A stretch of 64,000 nt of DNA from Fulvia fulva (taxonomy: Eukaryota > Ascomycota > Dothideomycetes > Mycosphaerellales > Mycosphaerellaceae): NCBI RefSeq assembly GCF_020509005.1, contig NC_063018.1:4154001-4218000 (forward strand), read 5' to 3'. Below the pieces are notes generated by a model. It had not been told where the DNA came from. It did no database searches and was given only the letters and a program-made list of their open reading frames with translations. This document shows positions 1 to 11,942 of the stretch, in pieces. The translations under genes and the position numbers were made by a program. Position 1 is the stretch's first letter, and every line of letters starts with the position of its first letter.

Positions 1-3000
1 TTATAGTTGTCTCCGCCGTTATCGCTACTACCTCTACTACCTCCTCGCCGGGTACCTCTACCTATACGGTCCTACTAAGTAGGAGGCGTAGGTAATCGTG
101 AAACACCGTTACGACGAGGGGAGTAGACGCGGACCTAACGACTATAGTCATTATTATTATTACCGTTAGTACCGCTAGTATCGCTAGTACCGTTCGTGTC
201 CTTAGCTACTAGCTAAGCCTTTAGCTCTATTACCTCCTTATTTAGAGCCTAATTGCGCTTAGATAGGGCTTTAATGTCCTTAGGTAATATACCTACCTAC
301 GACTCCTCGACCTATCCGAAGAGCGTATCGTTATCCTATCGGAGGCGCTAATTAGCTTCGTAAAGGTCTTATATCTAACTCTTATACTTCTAGTATTTGT
401 TAAAGTAGAATATAAAGAGGCCCTTAATATCCTTATCCTTTTCGAGTTGACTAAGACTCTCGGATACGATGTTACGTTCCTTCTTAATATCGGCGTACTT
501 ACGCTATATAACCTTATTAGCCTTCTTTAGGGACTCGACCTAGTTAAAAAGTATAATAAAGTCTGACTATATCTAGCAAACGAGGTGAAATATAATCTCC
601 GGGTATACTATAGTACGAGTCGCGAACTTAGCTAGGCTCTTAATAGTAGTATACTCTAAGGCGATTGCCTACTCCTTAGGTTAGCGTATGTTCTTAGTTT
701 TACTATCTTGTATAGATATATTATCTCTTGACTCTATAATCTTATACACCTTGATTCCTCCTTCTTCTAAGATCTATTCTTCGTTAAGGAATTGTACGAA
801 GTTAATAGGGTCGGAGGTTAAGGTAAACTACTATTCTTTAGGTAGTAGATCCTTCTCGATCTCTTGTTATTCGGCGGCGAAGTTCGAGTCGTCGTCGGAA
901 GGGAAGGCACCTAGGGCGGTATCGGTGCCTAGGTTATCGAGTGTCTACGTTTTAGTAGATACGGTTAGGAAAAGCTTAGCGCGTACGAGCAACTAACGCT
1001 TATACTTACTAAGATCTAGATAAAGAGGTTACTTAGGTAAGAGCACCCCGTTAGTAGTACTACCGGGTGTAGCTATGTTGAACTATTACGTAGTAGATGA
1101 GACTGCTCTCTTAGTAGGTATATAAGGGCCCTATAAGAGTAGGGAGGCGCGCGTTTTACGCGAAGGAGAGAGGTGATCTATTGACTTAACTAATACGTTT
1201 ATTTGCGCGACTATAGTTATTATTAGTACGCCTATACGCGCGACTCGACGGTTAGTAACTATAGTAAACTTGACCTGCCTTAACGCGTTTTACGCGAAGG
1301 AGAGAGGTGATCTATTGACTTAACTAATACGCTTGTTTGCGCGACTATAGTTATTATTAGTACGATTTGATTATAACTACTAGCCTAACTAGATAGGCCG
1401 CTTATAAGACCGAACAAACTATTACGGGTAGTGATCTATACGACGATAGTATAGGATTACCGTAGAACAAGCGTTATTTAGTAAGGCTACGAAAGAGAAG
1501 CGCGAAGCGCGCGAGATAACTAAGGAAGCGCTAAGGCGCGCGACGTTACGGTAGTAGTAAACCGTAATACTAACCGAGTTCTTCCTACCGGATCTCCTCT
1601 TCAAGTTCTTATCGTATAGCTTTAGCGGCCTCGGCTCGTACTCTTAATGCCTATATACTAGACCTAGTTCGAGGATTCGGGTTCTTTATAATTCCTACTA
1701 GAGCTTTGCCTCGAGATTTATTACTCTAGATTAGGTAGGCCTTAACCTTAACCTCGTCGTAGTTTATAATCCTGCTCCCTTATAGAGCCGGTTCTTCTTC
1801 TTCTTCTTCCTTAAACTAGATCTAGTAACTACTAGCGGCCGTCGGTTACTACCTAGATCTAATATCTTAAGGGCCGTATTCTATAAGGTGTCGGTTATTA
1901 GGTAGAGGTTTAGAGTAGTTAGGAAGCTTTACGCTTAAGACACCTATATAATCTCGACCTATCTATTGTTTCCGAAGCGTAGGGATTTTTATGTCCTTAT
2001 TAAATAGAATCGGGCTATAGTGTTCCTTAAGCTACGGAAGTATATAAAGGAGCTTAGGTTTGCTATAGTCCTGTCGGAAGTTGAACTTAGGGGGATTTAG
2101 ATCGGTCTTCTTTCCTAGGTACTACTAGTTATTCGTCGCTAAAAAGACATACCCTTATAAGATAAGGAATAGTATCGCGGGGTACCTATTAGCCTAATGT
2201 TCCGTACTACTATAGTTATAATAGCACCTATCAAGCGCTTTAGACTACTCGCGGTTCTATAACTACGGGCGCTATATTAAGTAAACCTATAGTTTAGGTA
2301 CGCGATCGGGGTTCTCTAGTTATATAGACCTTTGATTTTCACTAGGGTTAAAGGATCTAACCTCCGCCGCGCGGCCACGTTAGTAAGCCTAAATACTCAT
2401 TTCTACTATTTTCTAAATAAGGTCATTGTCGATAGTAGCGGAAATAGCTAGTTTATTAAGTATATTAATCTTAGGGATCAAGCGCGGTATCTGCTTTATA
2501 ACTAACCGATAAAGCTACGGTAAAGTAAGTAGAAAGTCCGTATATACGGCCTTCTATCCTTCTTTACTATTAGCGATACTTGTCGCCTCGTCTAGTATCT
2601 TTTAAAAGCGCTAAAACTTCTTAGGCTACTTCGGATAGAGCCTATATTTCTTATAAACTACCTTAGTAAGTGACTCTAGGAGCTCCTAAAGTAGAAGACG
2701 GCTACGGGAGCTATTATCGAGGTCTTCGGGATCAATTAGGTCACTAGAGGCTACGAAGAGACGGATAAACTCCTTTATATCCTGTTCCTTAGGGCTTTTC
2801 CCCTTCTCGGCCCGGACTATCTCTTTAAGATATTCTCGACTTCCTAATATCGAATAGGTATCGAATCTCGAGAATTTAGCTAAGAAGGACCTCCTAAAGG
2901 TGCTCCGCCTCACTTACTATCCCTCTAACCTTATTACTAAACGTTAGATAGTAGTCTCGTAGTTACGCTCGAAACGACCCTAGAAGTTGTCTTTCTTAAT

Positions 3001-3959
3001 TAATAGCCTTAGTGGATACTAGTCTATAAGATTATTAAACCTCTCCTAGAATTCAGTAGCGTTCCTACTATTAAAGAGGGGGTTTTCCGGACTCCCTAGA
3101 GTAGGGAAGCGAGGTCCTACATTTTCTATAGCAATAGTAAGACGGCTAAATAAGGCTACTATTACATCCGGACTATAGGGCATTCCTAACGTTATAGTGC
3201 CCTTATTTAAGTCATCCTCTTCTTCGTCATTTCGTCGTACTCTTTCCTTACCCTTATTAGGGCCTAAAGCCTCCGGAGTATTGTCTTTGTCGCTATCCGA
3301 GTCTTCTATCCCTTCTAGGATTATGGCCTCTCTATAAGGCCTATAGGCCTTTGTTAGACTTTCTAGTAACTCTTAGCTAGCTCTAATACTAGTAAACGAC
3401 TCGAACCTTAATAAAGATATAACTGAAACTTATGACCTTATTCGTAACCGTAACCTTACTCGTGACGTTATACTTACTTTACTTAATACTAAGAACCTTG
3501 ACCTTAGGTGCCTTAATACCTTAAGATTTCGACTTCGAGTCGACCTTAACCTTGATTTTACTAAAATGTACTAATAATGCCACCGGGTATATACTTGAAC
3601 CCCCCCTTATTAACTACTAAAATATAGACGACTAACCACCCTAGTAAGTAAGGGCGCGCCTAGTGACCTTAGGATAGATTACGCGTAGGTGTATATACTT
3701 GCCGGTCTACGGGCCGTAAAATATATATAGTAATCCTAAAAGATAATAAATCTGAAATTTTTAGATTCCCGTATTTTCGTATTATAGAGAGATTCTTCGT
3801 AAATCCTAGCTTCCTACTAAGGTCGCCTCCTAACTATATATATCTTAGTAGTACCCCTATATACCCCTACTACGTGATTAACCGTTAAAGGTTAACGAGA
3901 TTCGACGCATAAATTTCAGGGTCTAAAGGGGGCCCTTAGCTAGTTAACATTAGTAAAGG
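1..3959. other. Degraded, hypermutated repeat DNA without a recognisable gene
   Basis: No frame that I can assign to a family. The composition is the same as in the recognisable hypermutated elements to the right: TA very common, CA and TG rare, CG kept. In bases 1-60 I count nine TA, one TG and no CA. It is probably the decayed end of one or more retroelements, possibly including the 3' end of the minus-strand Gypsy whose chromodomain lies at 10,442-10,909. A short TTC run is at about 1,795-1,808 and a direct repeat pair is listed separately. Confidence 0.6.
1151..1364. repeat. Pair of 80-bp direct repeats 134 bp apart
   Basis: Positions 1,151-1,230 and 1,285-1,364 are nearly identical; I see only a few transitions (for example in the stretch after 'taatacg'). 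Both copies begin GCGTTTTACGCGAAGG and end TTATTATTAGTACG. The copies are separated by 54 bp. They could be remains of a short tandem array or of an LTR/UTR. Function unknown. Confidence 0.7.
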
Positions 3960-6452
3960 TAATACTAAGATCTATATCTCCCCCCTTCTTATTCTCAAAC
4001 TAGTCGACGTGACTATACGCTTTTATAGCTCTTATATCGGGATCCTAGAACAGCTATTGTTTTGTAGTGTTTTCTAAGTAGCCTATAAACACGGCTTCTT
4101 TCCCTCGGTTTATTAACTTGTCTCTCCTTAAGCCTTAAGGTTAGGCTCTTAGGTCTATATAGACTATAGCTTTATATCCCTAGACGCGGAAATAGTCGAC
4201 TGACGGTACTTAGCTAGTAAAGGCTTCTTCTAGTAAAAGAGCAATACTATTAATGATCGGACTATTAGGTAGTCTGTTTCTAATTATAGTCTATACTTAT
4301 AAAGCTTCTAGCCAGAACTTAACTAGTATACTAGAGTCTTTAAGCATAGCCCGGACTATGTTCTTAGAGGCTTGAATTGACCTTTCTATAGGTCCATTCT
4401 AAAGAGAGTTATAGGCATTAGTTGTGTCTATCTAAGTGCTAAACTCCTTCTCCTACTCTTTTAGTAAGGCGAGAATTTCCTTTGTACTATTACTACGGAT
4501 CGTAGATAGAAAGCACCTTGACTACCGTTCTACCTAGACCTTCTAATCCCGTAGGGCTATAGGAGCGTCGCTCCTAGCCTTTAAAGGGATTACCCACTTC
4601 TTCCTAGAGAAGTTGTCTATAATCTCAAGCCAATATTTGTATCCTAGCCTAGAGACTACGCCCTAAAAAGGCCTATAGATGTCAATAGAGACAAGGGCTA
4701 GCCTTTCTCCTTTTCTCTCTATAGTAGGTCCCTTAAACTTCCTTATATTAGTAAGGGAGCATACCTTATAACTTAGGTGTTTAGAAGGAATAGGGATAGG
4801 ATCTTTCTTATTAGTGACTCTATAAAGGTTTCTTAGTAGTCCCTTACTAAGATGTACACATCTTCTATACTATAGCTCTAACTGATCTTCGGACTTAGTA
4901 TTAGCTATAGCGGTACCGTTACGTTCTTAAGAGAGTATACTAGTATACTATAGCTTAAGAATTTCCGAGATCGAGTAGATAAACAGTACTCCTCCTTGAA
5001 GTTTAGTCTAGACAACGGGTTTACTAGACAAGGATTTTAGGGTGAAATTGGGTAGTTAGATAGCAAACTGTTAGCTAAACTAATTCTACGAAACAAGACT
5101 AACTCTAAGGCTAGGAATAAACAAGACATGTTCTAAGACAATTTGCTTTCTAGAAGGACTACCTATTGCTACACTTCCTATACATATAGCTTATAGATAG
5201 CCACCCCTAACCTTGATCCACTTCCTCTTTTAAAGAGGCTTTAGTGTCCTAAACAGTAAATCTTAGTCAGTTATATATAATGAATCACAAGAGTTAAGTA
5301 ACTACTTGGACGAGGGGTACTTACCCTTAGCTTCTATAGTAGAATAGGCAACTTCATTAACATTATTATCTTCTAATAGTATCTTAGAGTCTAATACGTC
5401 TTCCTAGGTCGTATAGGCCCTTATAGGCTTCTTACTAGAGGAGGCCTTTAGCTTACGGCTCTCCTTTATCTACTTTATAAGGTCCGTTATTACCTTAAGG
5501 ACATTACAAAGATTTAGTAATAATGACCTCCTACGAGGTAGTAACGGTTATCTCTTAGTAGGGTAGGTAACCCTAGCTAGTTTGTCCTTGTTCCTAACAG
5601 CCTACTAAGCTATAGAAAGGTGTGGGCACTTGCTTATAAAATGGTCACTATTATAGAGATAGTACGTAAGCTTGCCCTAGAAACCCTTCTTAGCGAATAT
5701 AGCTATCCCTTAATAAATCATTGATTCTTACCTCTCCGTAAGAGTTATAAGAATGTCTTATAGTAAGAGATTTACCTAGGCATTAATTGTATCGCGAATT
5801 GAGCTAAATGAGTTTAGTAGAGCTACTAAGAGTTACTAGATCTTTCTGTCCTTAGTCTTACTGTCTTAGAACTAAGGCGAGATTAAAACAGCCCTCCTTA
5901 CAATTAAGCTAAGCTCCTACTAGGCATTATCTATTGACTAGTCCTCTGTTATTACGAAATTAGTGTATTGCTAAAGCAAATTTCTTCTAGTAGCGAGAAG
6001 TCTTCTCTTATATTTAGCTTTAGCCCATTCCTATAACTCCTTCGTATACCGGATCTCGTATATTATCTCTTAATTATCTGTCGACAGATAGATATACATC
6101 TTATATAGGGCCGTTATATTATGCCGTCTATACGATACCTTCCTTATCGCTTAATCTAAAGGAAGGGATGACTCTAATAATGTAGAGGGTGTCGCTATAG
6201 ATAGGGTTGTAGCGGAAATGTCCGTAATAATCTCTTCGAGGACCTAGTCAACCTACTTTAATACTAGGTATATTCTTATTAGCTTGAACTATGTTTCGTG
6301 GTTCTCTCTTATTAGAATAGGTGCTACTCTCTTTCTTAAGAACCTAGTCTCGTTCTCTATTTTTTATAAGTTAAGGGACAGGTTAGCTACTCTTAGGTAG
6401 AAGGATATATTCGGTCGTACGCGATCGGATCGAAATAGGATAAACCGAACGC

Positions 6453-6487
6453 GAGGTTAATAGCGGAGAGGTTAATAGCGGAGAGGA
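6453..6487. repeat. Short tandem duplication, 17-bp unit
   Basis: The unit GGTTAATAGCGGAGA plus flank occurs twice head to tail. It lies in the 5' leader of the minus-strand Copia remnant. Probably replication slippage. Confidence 0.5.
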
Positions 6488-6882
6488 TAGCTATCCGCCG
6501 GAAAGAGAAGGAAAGTCGGTTAGTAAGGATCGTATTAGTACTAAGACACTATAGCATAACTCTCTTAGTAGAGGGGGTTTCTAAGACACTACGGCTCTCT
6601 TAGAATAAATAGTTAGGCGATACGAACGCGATGTCCGGAGAGCGACTCTTCTTAGTAAGCTCGCCTACTTATCTAAGGTATTAGTATAGGCTCCCTAACT
6701 CGGAGTCTAATAGTGCCTTACTAGGCTCTTTTACGTCTTATATATACCTATAGCACGGCTATAGCTTCCTATATAAGGCGGGTGCGGCCTCTAGTCTACC
6801 TTCCTTTTGTTCTAAAGAGGAATAACTCTAATACGACTTTATTAAGGGTAAAATACCGAGTTACTAACTCGGGCTTATAACC

Positions 6883-7116
6883 TATTAAACAGGTACGAGT
6901 TACGTAGTAGTAGAAGACAGCGGATTATATAAAAGACAAAGAAGGACCTAATAGGATAGCGTGTATCTATATATAGTATCGCTAGTATTATTATAGGTAG
7001 ATACTAGGTGTCTAGATGTTTACTAGCCTATAGGCTAGCAAACCCTAGTCACGTGATCTAGTTATATAACATACCTATACCTATATACTTGACCTACGGC
7101 CTATATGTTCTTAACG
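6883..7116 (-). repeat. Copia 5' LTR (234 bp) of the minus-strand remnant
   Basis: On the minus strand it begins CGTTAAGAACATATAG (expected TGTTAAG) and ends ACCTGTTTAATA. The same terminus type (TGTTAAG...TTTAACA) and nearly the same length are seen in the plus-strand Copia LTRs at 11,708 and 17,095 and in the solo LTR at 21,102, so these belong to related families. The sequence just inside it (GGTTATAAGCCC on the minus strand) parallels the start of the internal region of the plus-strand Copia (GGCTATAAGCCC). Confidence 0.7.
7101..7115. repeat. Left target-site duplication of the first LINE
   Basis: CTATATGTTCTTAAC here is repeated exactly at 10,427-10,441, directly after the LINE 3' tail. 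The first few bases overlap the tail motif, so the true duplication is 11-15 bp. It shows that the LINE entered the outer end of the minus-strand Copia LTR. Confidence 0.7.
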
Positions 7117-10100
7117 GTCGACGACGAGAATCACCTATACGTGGTGTCGGCTACGAACCTCTCGTCTAGCTACGAGAGAGCTAAGTATTCTTACGCTAGA
7201 GCGTCGTAGGCGCGACGGGCGCGTAGCGTAGGCGAAGCCGCGGCGAACAGAGGACTACTAGTAAAACGGGTATAAAAACTATCCGACGAGCGTGTACTCG
7301 TGTCGGGAGCGAGTCCCTCTTCTTTCTACGTATAAGAAGGGCGCGGAACCGTGGCCTATACGCTCGATAGGACACCTCTAGTATAAGTATAGAATTTTCA
7401 CCTCCGGAGACCGTAAACCGAGCGGGCTAAGCGACGAACATTAGACGAGCGGACTATAGAACAACAACTAAGCGGACTATATAACGGCGTCGAGCGGACT
7501 ACGAAACAATCTAGTGTTTGCTAGCGGGCAATACGGTAGGTAGGTAGACACGCGACGAAGCCTATAAGGGCCTATTAAACACCCGGTATAGGAACGAGGG
7601 TTTTGCCTTAGGCACTACCTGTCCCGCTACATAACGCACCTAGTCTAATATAGTAGATTACGACGAGGAAAAGACGATAGCCTAAGTAAGGAAAAGACGG
7701 CTATTAGGACGGGGAAAAGACGTATAATATAAGTAGATTAGTTCTGTGATCGGGGAGGATCGAGGGCAGGGTAATAAGGAACTTTATATTAGTTAGTAGG
7801 TAGAAACGTAAGGAGTACGCTGCCCGGCGTAGTGTGTGCCCCGAGCAAACCTACGAGGCATAGACGGCCGCTTTCTAGAGATAGGCTACGGTAACGCGAA
7901 GGGCGTCAAAACCTAGGGCGTAGTATATACTAGTAGCGACGGCTAACACTATCTATATAGCCCGAGAGGACGGATGCGTATGTCGGTCAATAGAGAGCAC
8001 TAAAGGGCTTAGGCCTATAGAGGTAGATATTGGCTTAAGGAGCAAATAGGGAGGGAGGGCGTAGAGGGAAGCTTTTGCTCCGGGCTAACCTCTCGAAACG
8101 AGGCTATACGGTAGTGCTAGATAAGTAGGAAAGCGCGGTTAAGACTTGTTACCTTATCTCGTAGCTAGCTTACTAAATACGATTCCTTCCTTGCCCTAGA
8201 CATAGATTAGGCGGTTAGCTCTAACATAGTAATAGGAGTTATAAGTAAGCTAAAGGGACGAAAAGCCCTAGGCCTAGACAGGATACTAAACGTACTACTA
8301 AAAGAGTATAGAGAAGAGATCGCGCCGAGCCTTACAAACCTATTTACCGCGTGCCTACGGCTAGGGTATCACCCGAAGCCGTATAGAGAGTCTATAACAG
8401 TAGTGCTACGCAAGCTATAGAAGGAAGACTATACTTAGCCCAAGTCGTATAGACCAATAGCACTTCTAAATACGATAGGGAAGGTCCTAGAAAAGATAGT
8501 AGCCTAGAGACTTACGTAGCTTACCGAGGACAACTACGTACTCCTAGTAACATAGATAGGGGGAAGAAGCTAGCGATCGACACTAATAGTAATAGAGCTA
8601 ATTACGGAGCAAATTCAGACCCTCTAGCACTACGGTAGGAACCGAGCGGCGTCCTTACTATCCCTCGACATCGTAGGGGCCTTCGATAACGTCTTATACT
8701 AAAGGCTAATATATATCCTATAGCAGAAAGGCATCCCCTAGTAGGTAACGTCGTTCGTCTTCTCCTTTCTCTAGGAACGGACGACATACCTAGTCCTAGG
8801 AAGGTACACGTCCGACCCGGTAAAGGCAGAGACTGGAATACCTTAGGGATCTACTCTCTCCCCTATCCTGTTTCTGATATTTATATCGGATCTAATCCCC
8901 CTACTCACCTCTCCGTAAACCTTAGTATCGGGGTTCGTAGACGATACAAACATCCTAGCCTAGTTAGACTCGACAGAAGAGAACTGTCGCCTCCTTAAAG
9001 ATAGGCACAAGAAATGCGAGGAGTAGGCAAAGAAGTATAGTGCCCGGTTCGCCCCTAAAAAGTACTAACTTATACACTTTAGTAAAGCGAGAACACACTA
9101 TAATATAAAGGCGGCGGTAAGAATCTAAGGCTACGAGACCAAGCTATTAGCGGAGCTACGAGTACTAGGGATCTGGCTCGACCCGAAGCTAAGCTAGAAT
9201 ATATAGATTAAGAAAGCCTAGAGTCGAGCGCAAGTCAATAAAGCCTCGATAAAGAGGCTTACGGCATCTATATAGGGAGCAACATTCGACAAGGTAAGAG
9301 TAATGTATAAGGCGATCGTTAGACTAGCTATATTGTACGGGGCACAGATTTAGGGAACAGGAGGCGTAGGCAAGCCGATCCCGAAACGGATAGAGCAACC
9401 CCTAAACAGGACATAGGTAGGGAACCTACGTAGGGTACTAGGCGTATATAAGACAACGTTAACAAGCACGGTAGAAATAGAGACAGGAATACTACTAATC
9501 GGCCAGTACATCCGGGGAATAAGAATTTAATACGCGGCAAAGACGACAGGTTACCTAGCACAAACCACGATCTAGGAGGCAAAGAATAAGATAGAAAGCC
9601 GCTACCGGAGAGGGGCAGGATATAGGACAAGCCAAAAAGAGGATGACCTTACTACCTTTACGGCCGTATAGACAAGTACCGAATGGCTAGCACGAAAGGA
9701 GGAGGAGCGTAGGACTCGCTAGGCCGGCGGGAGCAAGGCCAAGACCCAAAACCTAGCGGAACAGATAGCGAGCTGCCTATAGGAGCAGGACTAGAAAAGG
9801 AAGCCCCCTAAGACAATAGGCCCGATAGCGCTCCGAGCCTTCTAGAGACACAATTACTAGCTATATAGGGACCTAACAAGGGCCGAAGCAAGCATAGCGA
9901 TCCAAATCAGGTCCGAACACATTGGATTAAGGGCCTACCTGTTCAGGAGACGCGTACTAGACATCTATAGCCTAGCCTACTAGTGTGGCTACCTATCGCA
10001 AAACCTAGAACATATGCTACTACGATGCCCGTAGTAGGCGAGAGGCAGGGGAAATTGGAGGCACTAAGCGGGAAGGAGAGACTATAAGTTAATTATTAGG

Positions 10101-10430
10101 GACAAAGGCAACATTCGCCGAATCTCTCGGTAGATACTACAGTAGGGATACCTCTAGCAGTTTAGCCTCGCGAGCGAGACGGAGGAGTAGATAGACAAGA
10201 GGCGGAAGCGAGGGGGGTTGTAGATAGGGTAGTCATTAGGGCAGGCCTATAACACTAGCGTACCCCTAACAAGGGAAATTTAAGACGACAACGAGGAGGA
10301 AAAGACAGGCGGGAAGGAGGAGGGGTTTTCACCAACACGGTTTCCCCTCTATATATACAAAAAACAAGATAGCATAGCTGCATAGGCCAAAGGGCACTAC
10401 AACAGCTTAATGAAATATCTATCTATCTAT
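7116..10430 (+). mobile_element. Tad-like LINE (non-LTR retrotransposon), 5'-truncated and hypermutated
   Basis: One plus-strand frame, broken by many TAG codons, reads as a Tad-type ORF2. The reverse transcriptase starts with a 'KALGLDRILNVLLK' block (about 8,255-8,300, family consensus K.pGpD.i...llk), then 'SYRPIALLNTIGKVLEKI' (about 8,445-8,500), a 'SLDIVGAFDNV' block (about 8,660-8,690) and the catalytic 'GFVDDTNILA' (about 8,935-8,965). A C-terminal zinc-finger-like CGYLSQNLEHMLLRCP lies at about 9,984-10,032. The 3' end is an ATCT-type tail (about 10,415-10,430). At 3.3 kb it lacks the 5' gag and endonuclease of a full Tad element, and the endonuclease is not recognised. Flanking 11-15 bp duplications support an insertion. 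Confidence 0.85.
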
Positions 10431-10441
10431 ATGTTCTTAAC

Positions 10442-10909
10442 AGTTTTGTCTATTAGCTCTAATAACTTACTAGAAGTAGGCACTAAAACCCTTTTAATAT
10501 AGCTATCGTTAGTATTAGGCGTATAGTTATCCTTAGCTAGAGCTATAGGGCTATTACCTTTACGTAGAGGCTATACCGTTACTGTTAACTAAGGTACTAG
10601 ATCTATTACGTTCTCGTCCGGCCTTATATCGACTAAGGTCTTATTCGGAATCTAATCTTCTAGCGGATAAAAGTTAATTAGTATAGACTTAGTTAGGTTA
10701 TTATACTTAAAATCTACGACTACCTTTAGTATATCCTTATATACTACGCTCGCGGGCTCCTAAGTAGACTTACTATCTAGATAGCCCTTCTATTTTACTA
10801 GTATAGTAATGCCTCTACCCTTCGGCTTAGAATCTAGGACGCGTTTAACCTCCTAGGTCTTAAACGTATTACTAGTTTTATTAGTAACCTCGATCGGCGG
10901 CGGTCGTAC
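10442..10909 (-). mobile_element. Chromodomain end of the degraded minus-strand Gypsy chromovirus
   Basis: Minus-strand translation near 10,720-10,860 gives a chromodomain-like run: 'RVLDSKPKGRGITILVK', an in-frame TAG where Trp is expected, then 'KGYLDSKST', another stop at Trp, and 'EPASVV'. This matches the family pattern VLD.r.rgr...YLVKWkGYpdeesTWEPa. It is the natural C-terminal continuation of the integrase that ends at about 19,354 on the far side of the gag-only LTR element. The two pieces are therefore one Gypsy element split by that later insertion. Confidence 0.7.
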
Positions 10910-11094
10910 TATTACCGTACCGGCGTATATTCACTTAAACCCGCGGGCACGTACCTAGACCTCGCGCCCGCTAACTAATCCGACTAGCGACTTGGCGCCC
11001 GTATATAACTCTCGCGCCCTCCGCGCCTCTCTTAGATAGAATATCTATTCGACTTATACCTTACCCGACTACGTACTTATACCTACTTATAACA
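10910..11094 (+). repeat. Left LTR (185 bp) of the gag-only LTR element
   Basis: Nearly identical to 19,169-19,353, with a few transitions. Both begin TATTACCGTACCGGCG (expected TGTTA) and end CTACTTATAACA. The flanking pentamers are CGTAC (10,905-10,909) and CGTAT (19,354-19,358), one transition apart, consistent with a 5-bp target duplication later hit by C-to-T change. Confidence 0.8.
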
Positions 11095-11707
11095 CTTCGA
11101 ATAGATTATTACTAACGTATAGAGAGACACTAGAAGCTATGTTCGGGAGATTATAGAGAAACCGTGATAGTATACGAGGAAGTACTAAGATTAGGTGTCG
11201 TACTCGCTAAGTCGTACCTTAAAGTATATTATAGCTAATATAGTAATAATAGCGAGACAGACCGGTACCGGCGTACTAGGCGTAAGTATAGAGAATACTA
11301 ATAGACGCGTTTATCGCGCGTCCCTTTATAGATCATCCTTCTTTACCCTACTATCCGATCTACCCGATAACGATAGCGCGAACCCGGCAATATAGACTTA
11401 AGGACGTAAAGAGGATATTGTAAATAGGCTCCTCGACGAGAATAACTAGTACCGTAAGTAGTATAAGAAGGTGTTTGACTAACTTAAGGCGATCAAGGAA
11501 GAGGAGGTCGAGATAGAGCTAGACTTAGCTAACATATATAGGGCGGAGTTTATCGAGGATAAGACAGAATATAAGAGTACTAAGGCACCGAGGAAGAGGA
11601 GGGTTACTATCGATAACTTCTAGGAAGCCTTCGACTCGTTAAACGGGTTGAATATAGACAAGTTCAAGAAGACGGTTAATAACCACCCCTAGTAGATCTA
11701 TAAGATC

Positions 11708-11942
11708 TGTTAAGATCTAGCATCTTAAAGGGAGTTAATAACTAGGAAGTGATCTAGTAGCCTAAGGCATCTATAATGACTTAGCTTATAGGGAGATACC
11801 TTCTCTCCCCTTTAGCTTAGATAGACATCTAACATAATCAATATATTGGTTCCTAATATATTGCTATATACTCGTACTATTAGTTAGTTAAAGATTGATC
11901 TCTTACTCCACTCCGCTACTATCTACCCGTACCTATTTAATA
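11708..11942 (+). repeat. Left LTR (235 bp) of the plus-strand Copia
   Basis: Begins TGTTAAGATCTAGC and ends ACCTATTTAATA; the partner is 17,095-17,329. Preceded by AGATC (11,703-11,707), which is repeated after the right LTR. Differences from the partner are mostly transitions. Confidence 0.9.

Larger units (their letters stand above)
3960..7116 (-). mobile_element. Degraded Copia (Ty1-type) retrotransposon remnant
   Basis: Read on the minus strand, the order is 5' LTR (6,883-7,116), gag with a degenerate CCHC knuckle ending in HFISKCP (about 5,600-5,660), then a Copia integrase. The integrase includes a core resembling the family's 'NG.aERS......aRAMLkds..p..fWaEA' block (about 4,280-4,420) and a 'GYKAIVYID' block (about 4,140-4,200) like the Copia GCKAY motif. 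Many in-frame TAG/TAA codons interrupt it, as expected after C-to-T change at CAG, CAA and TGG. I cannot find reverse transcriptase or the 3' LTR, so the left boundary is approximate and the copy is probably truncated. Confidence 0.7.

Noticed and set aside
688..996. 102-codon frame in the left repeat block, and other short open frames up to 30 kb
   Set aside because: Composition follows the hypermutated DNA, none matches a family, and several are antisense to the retroelement frames.
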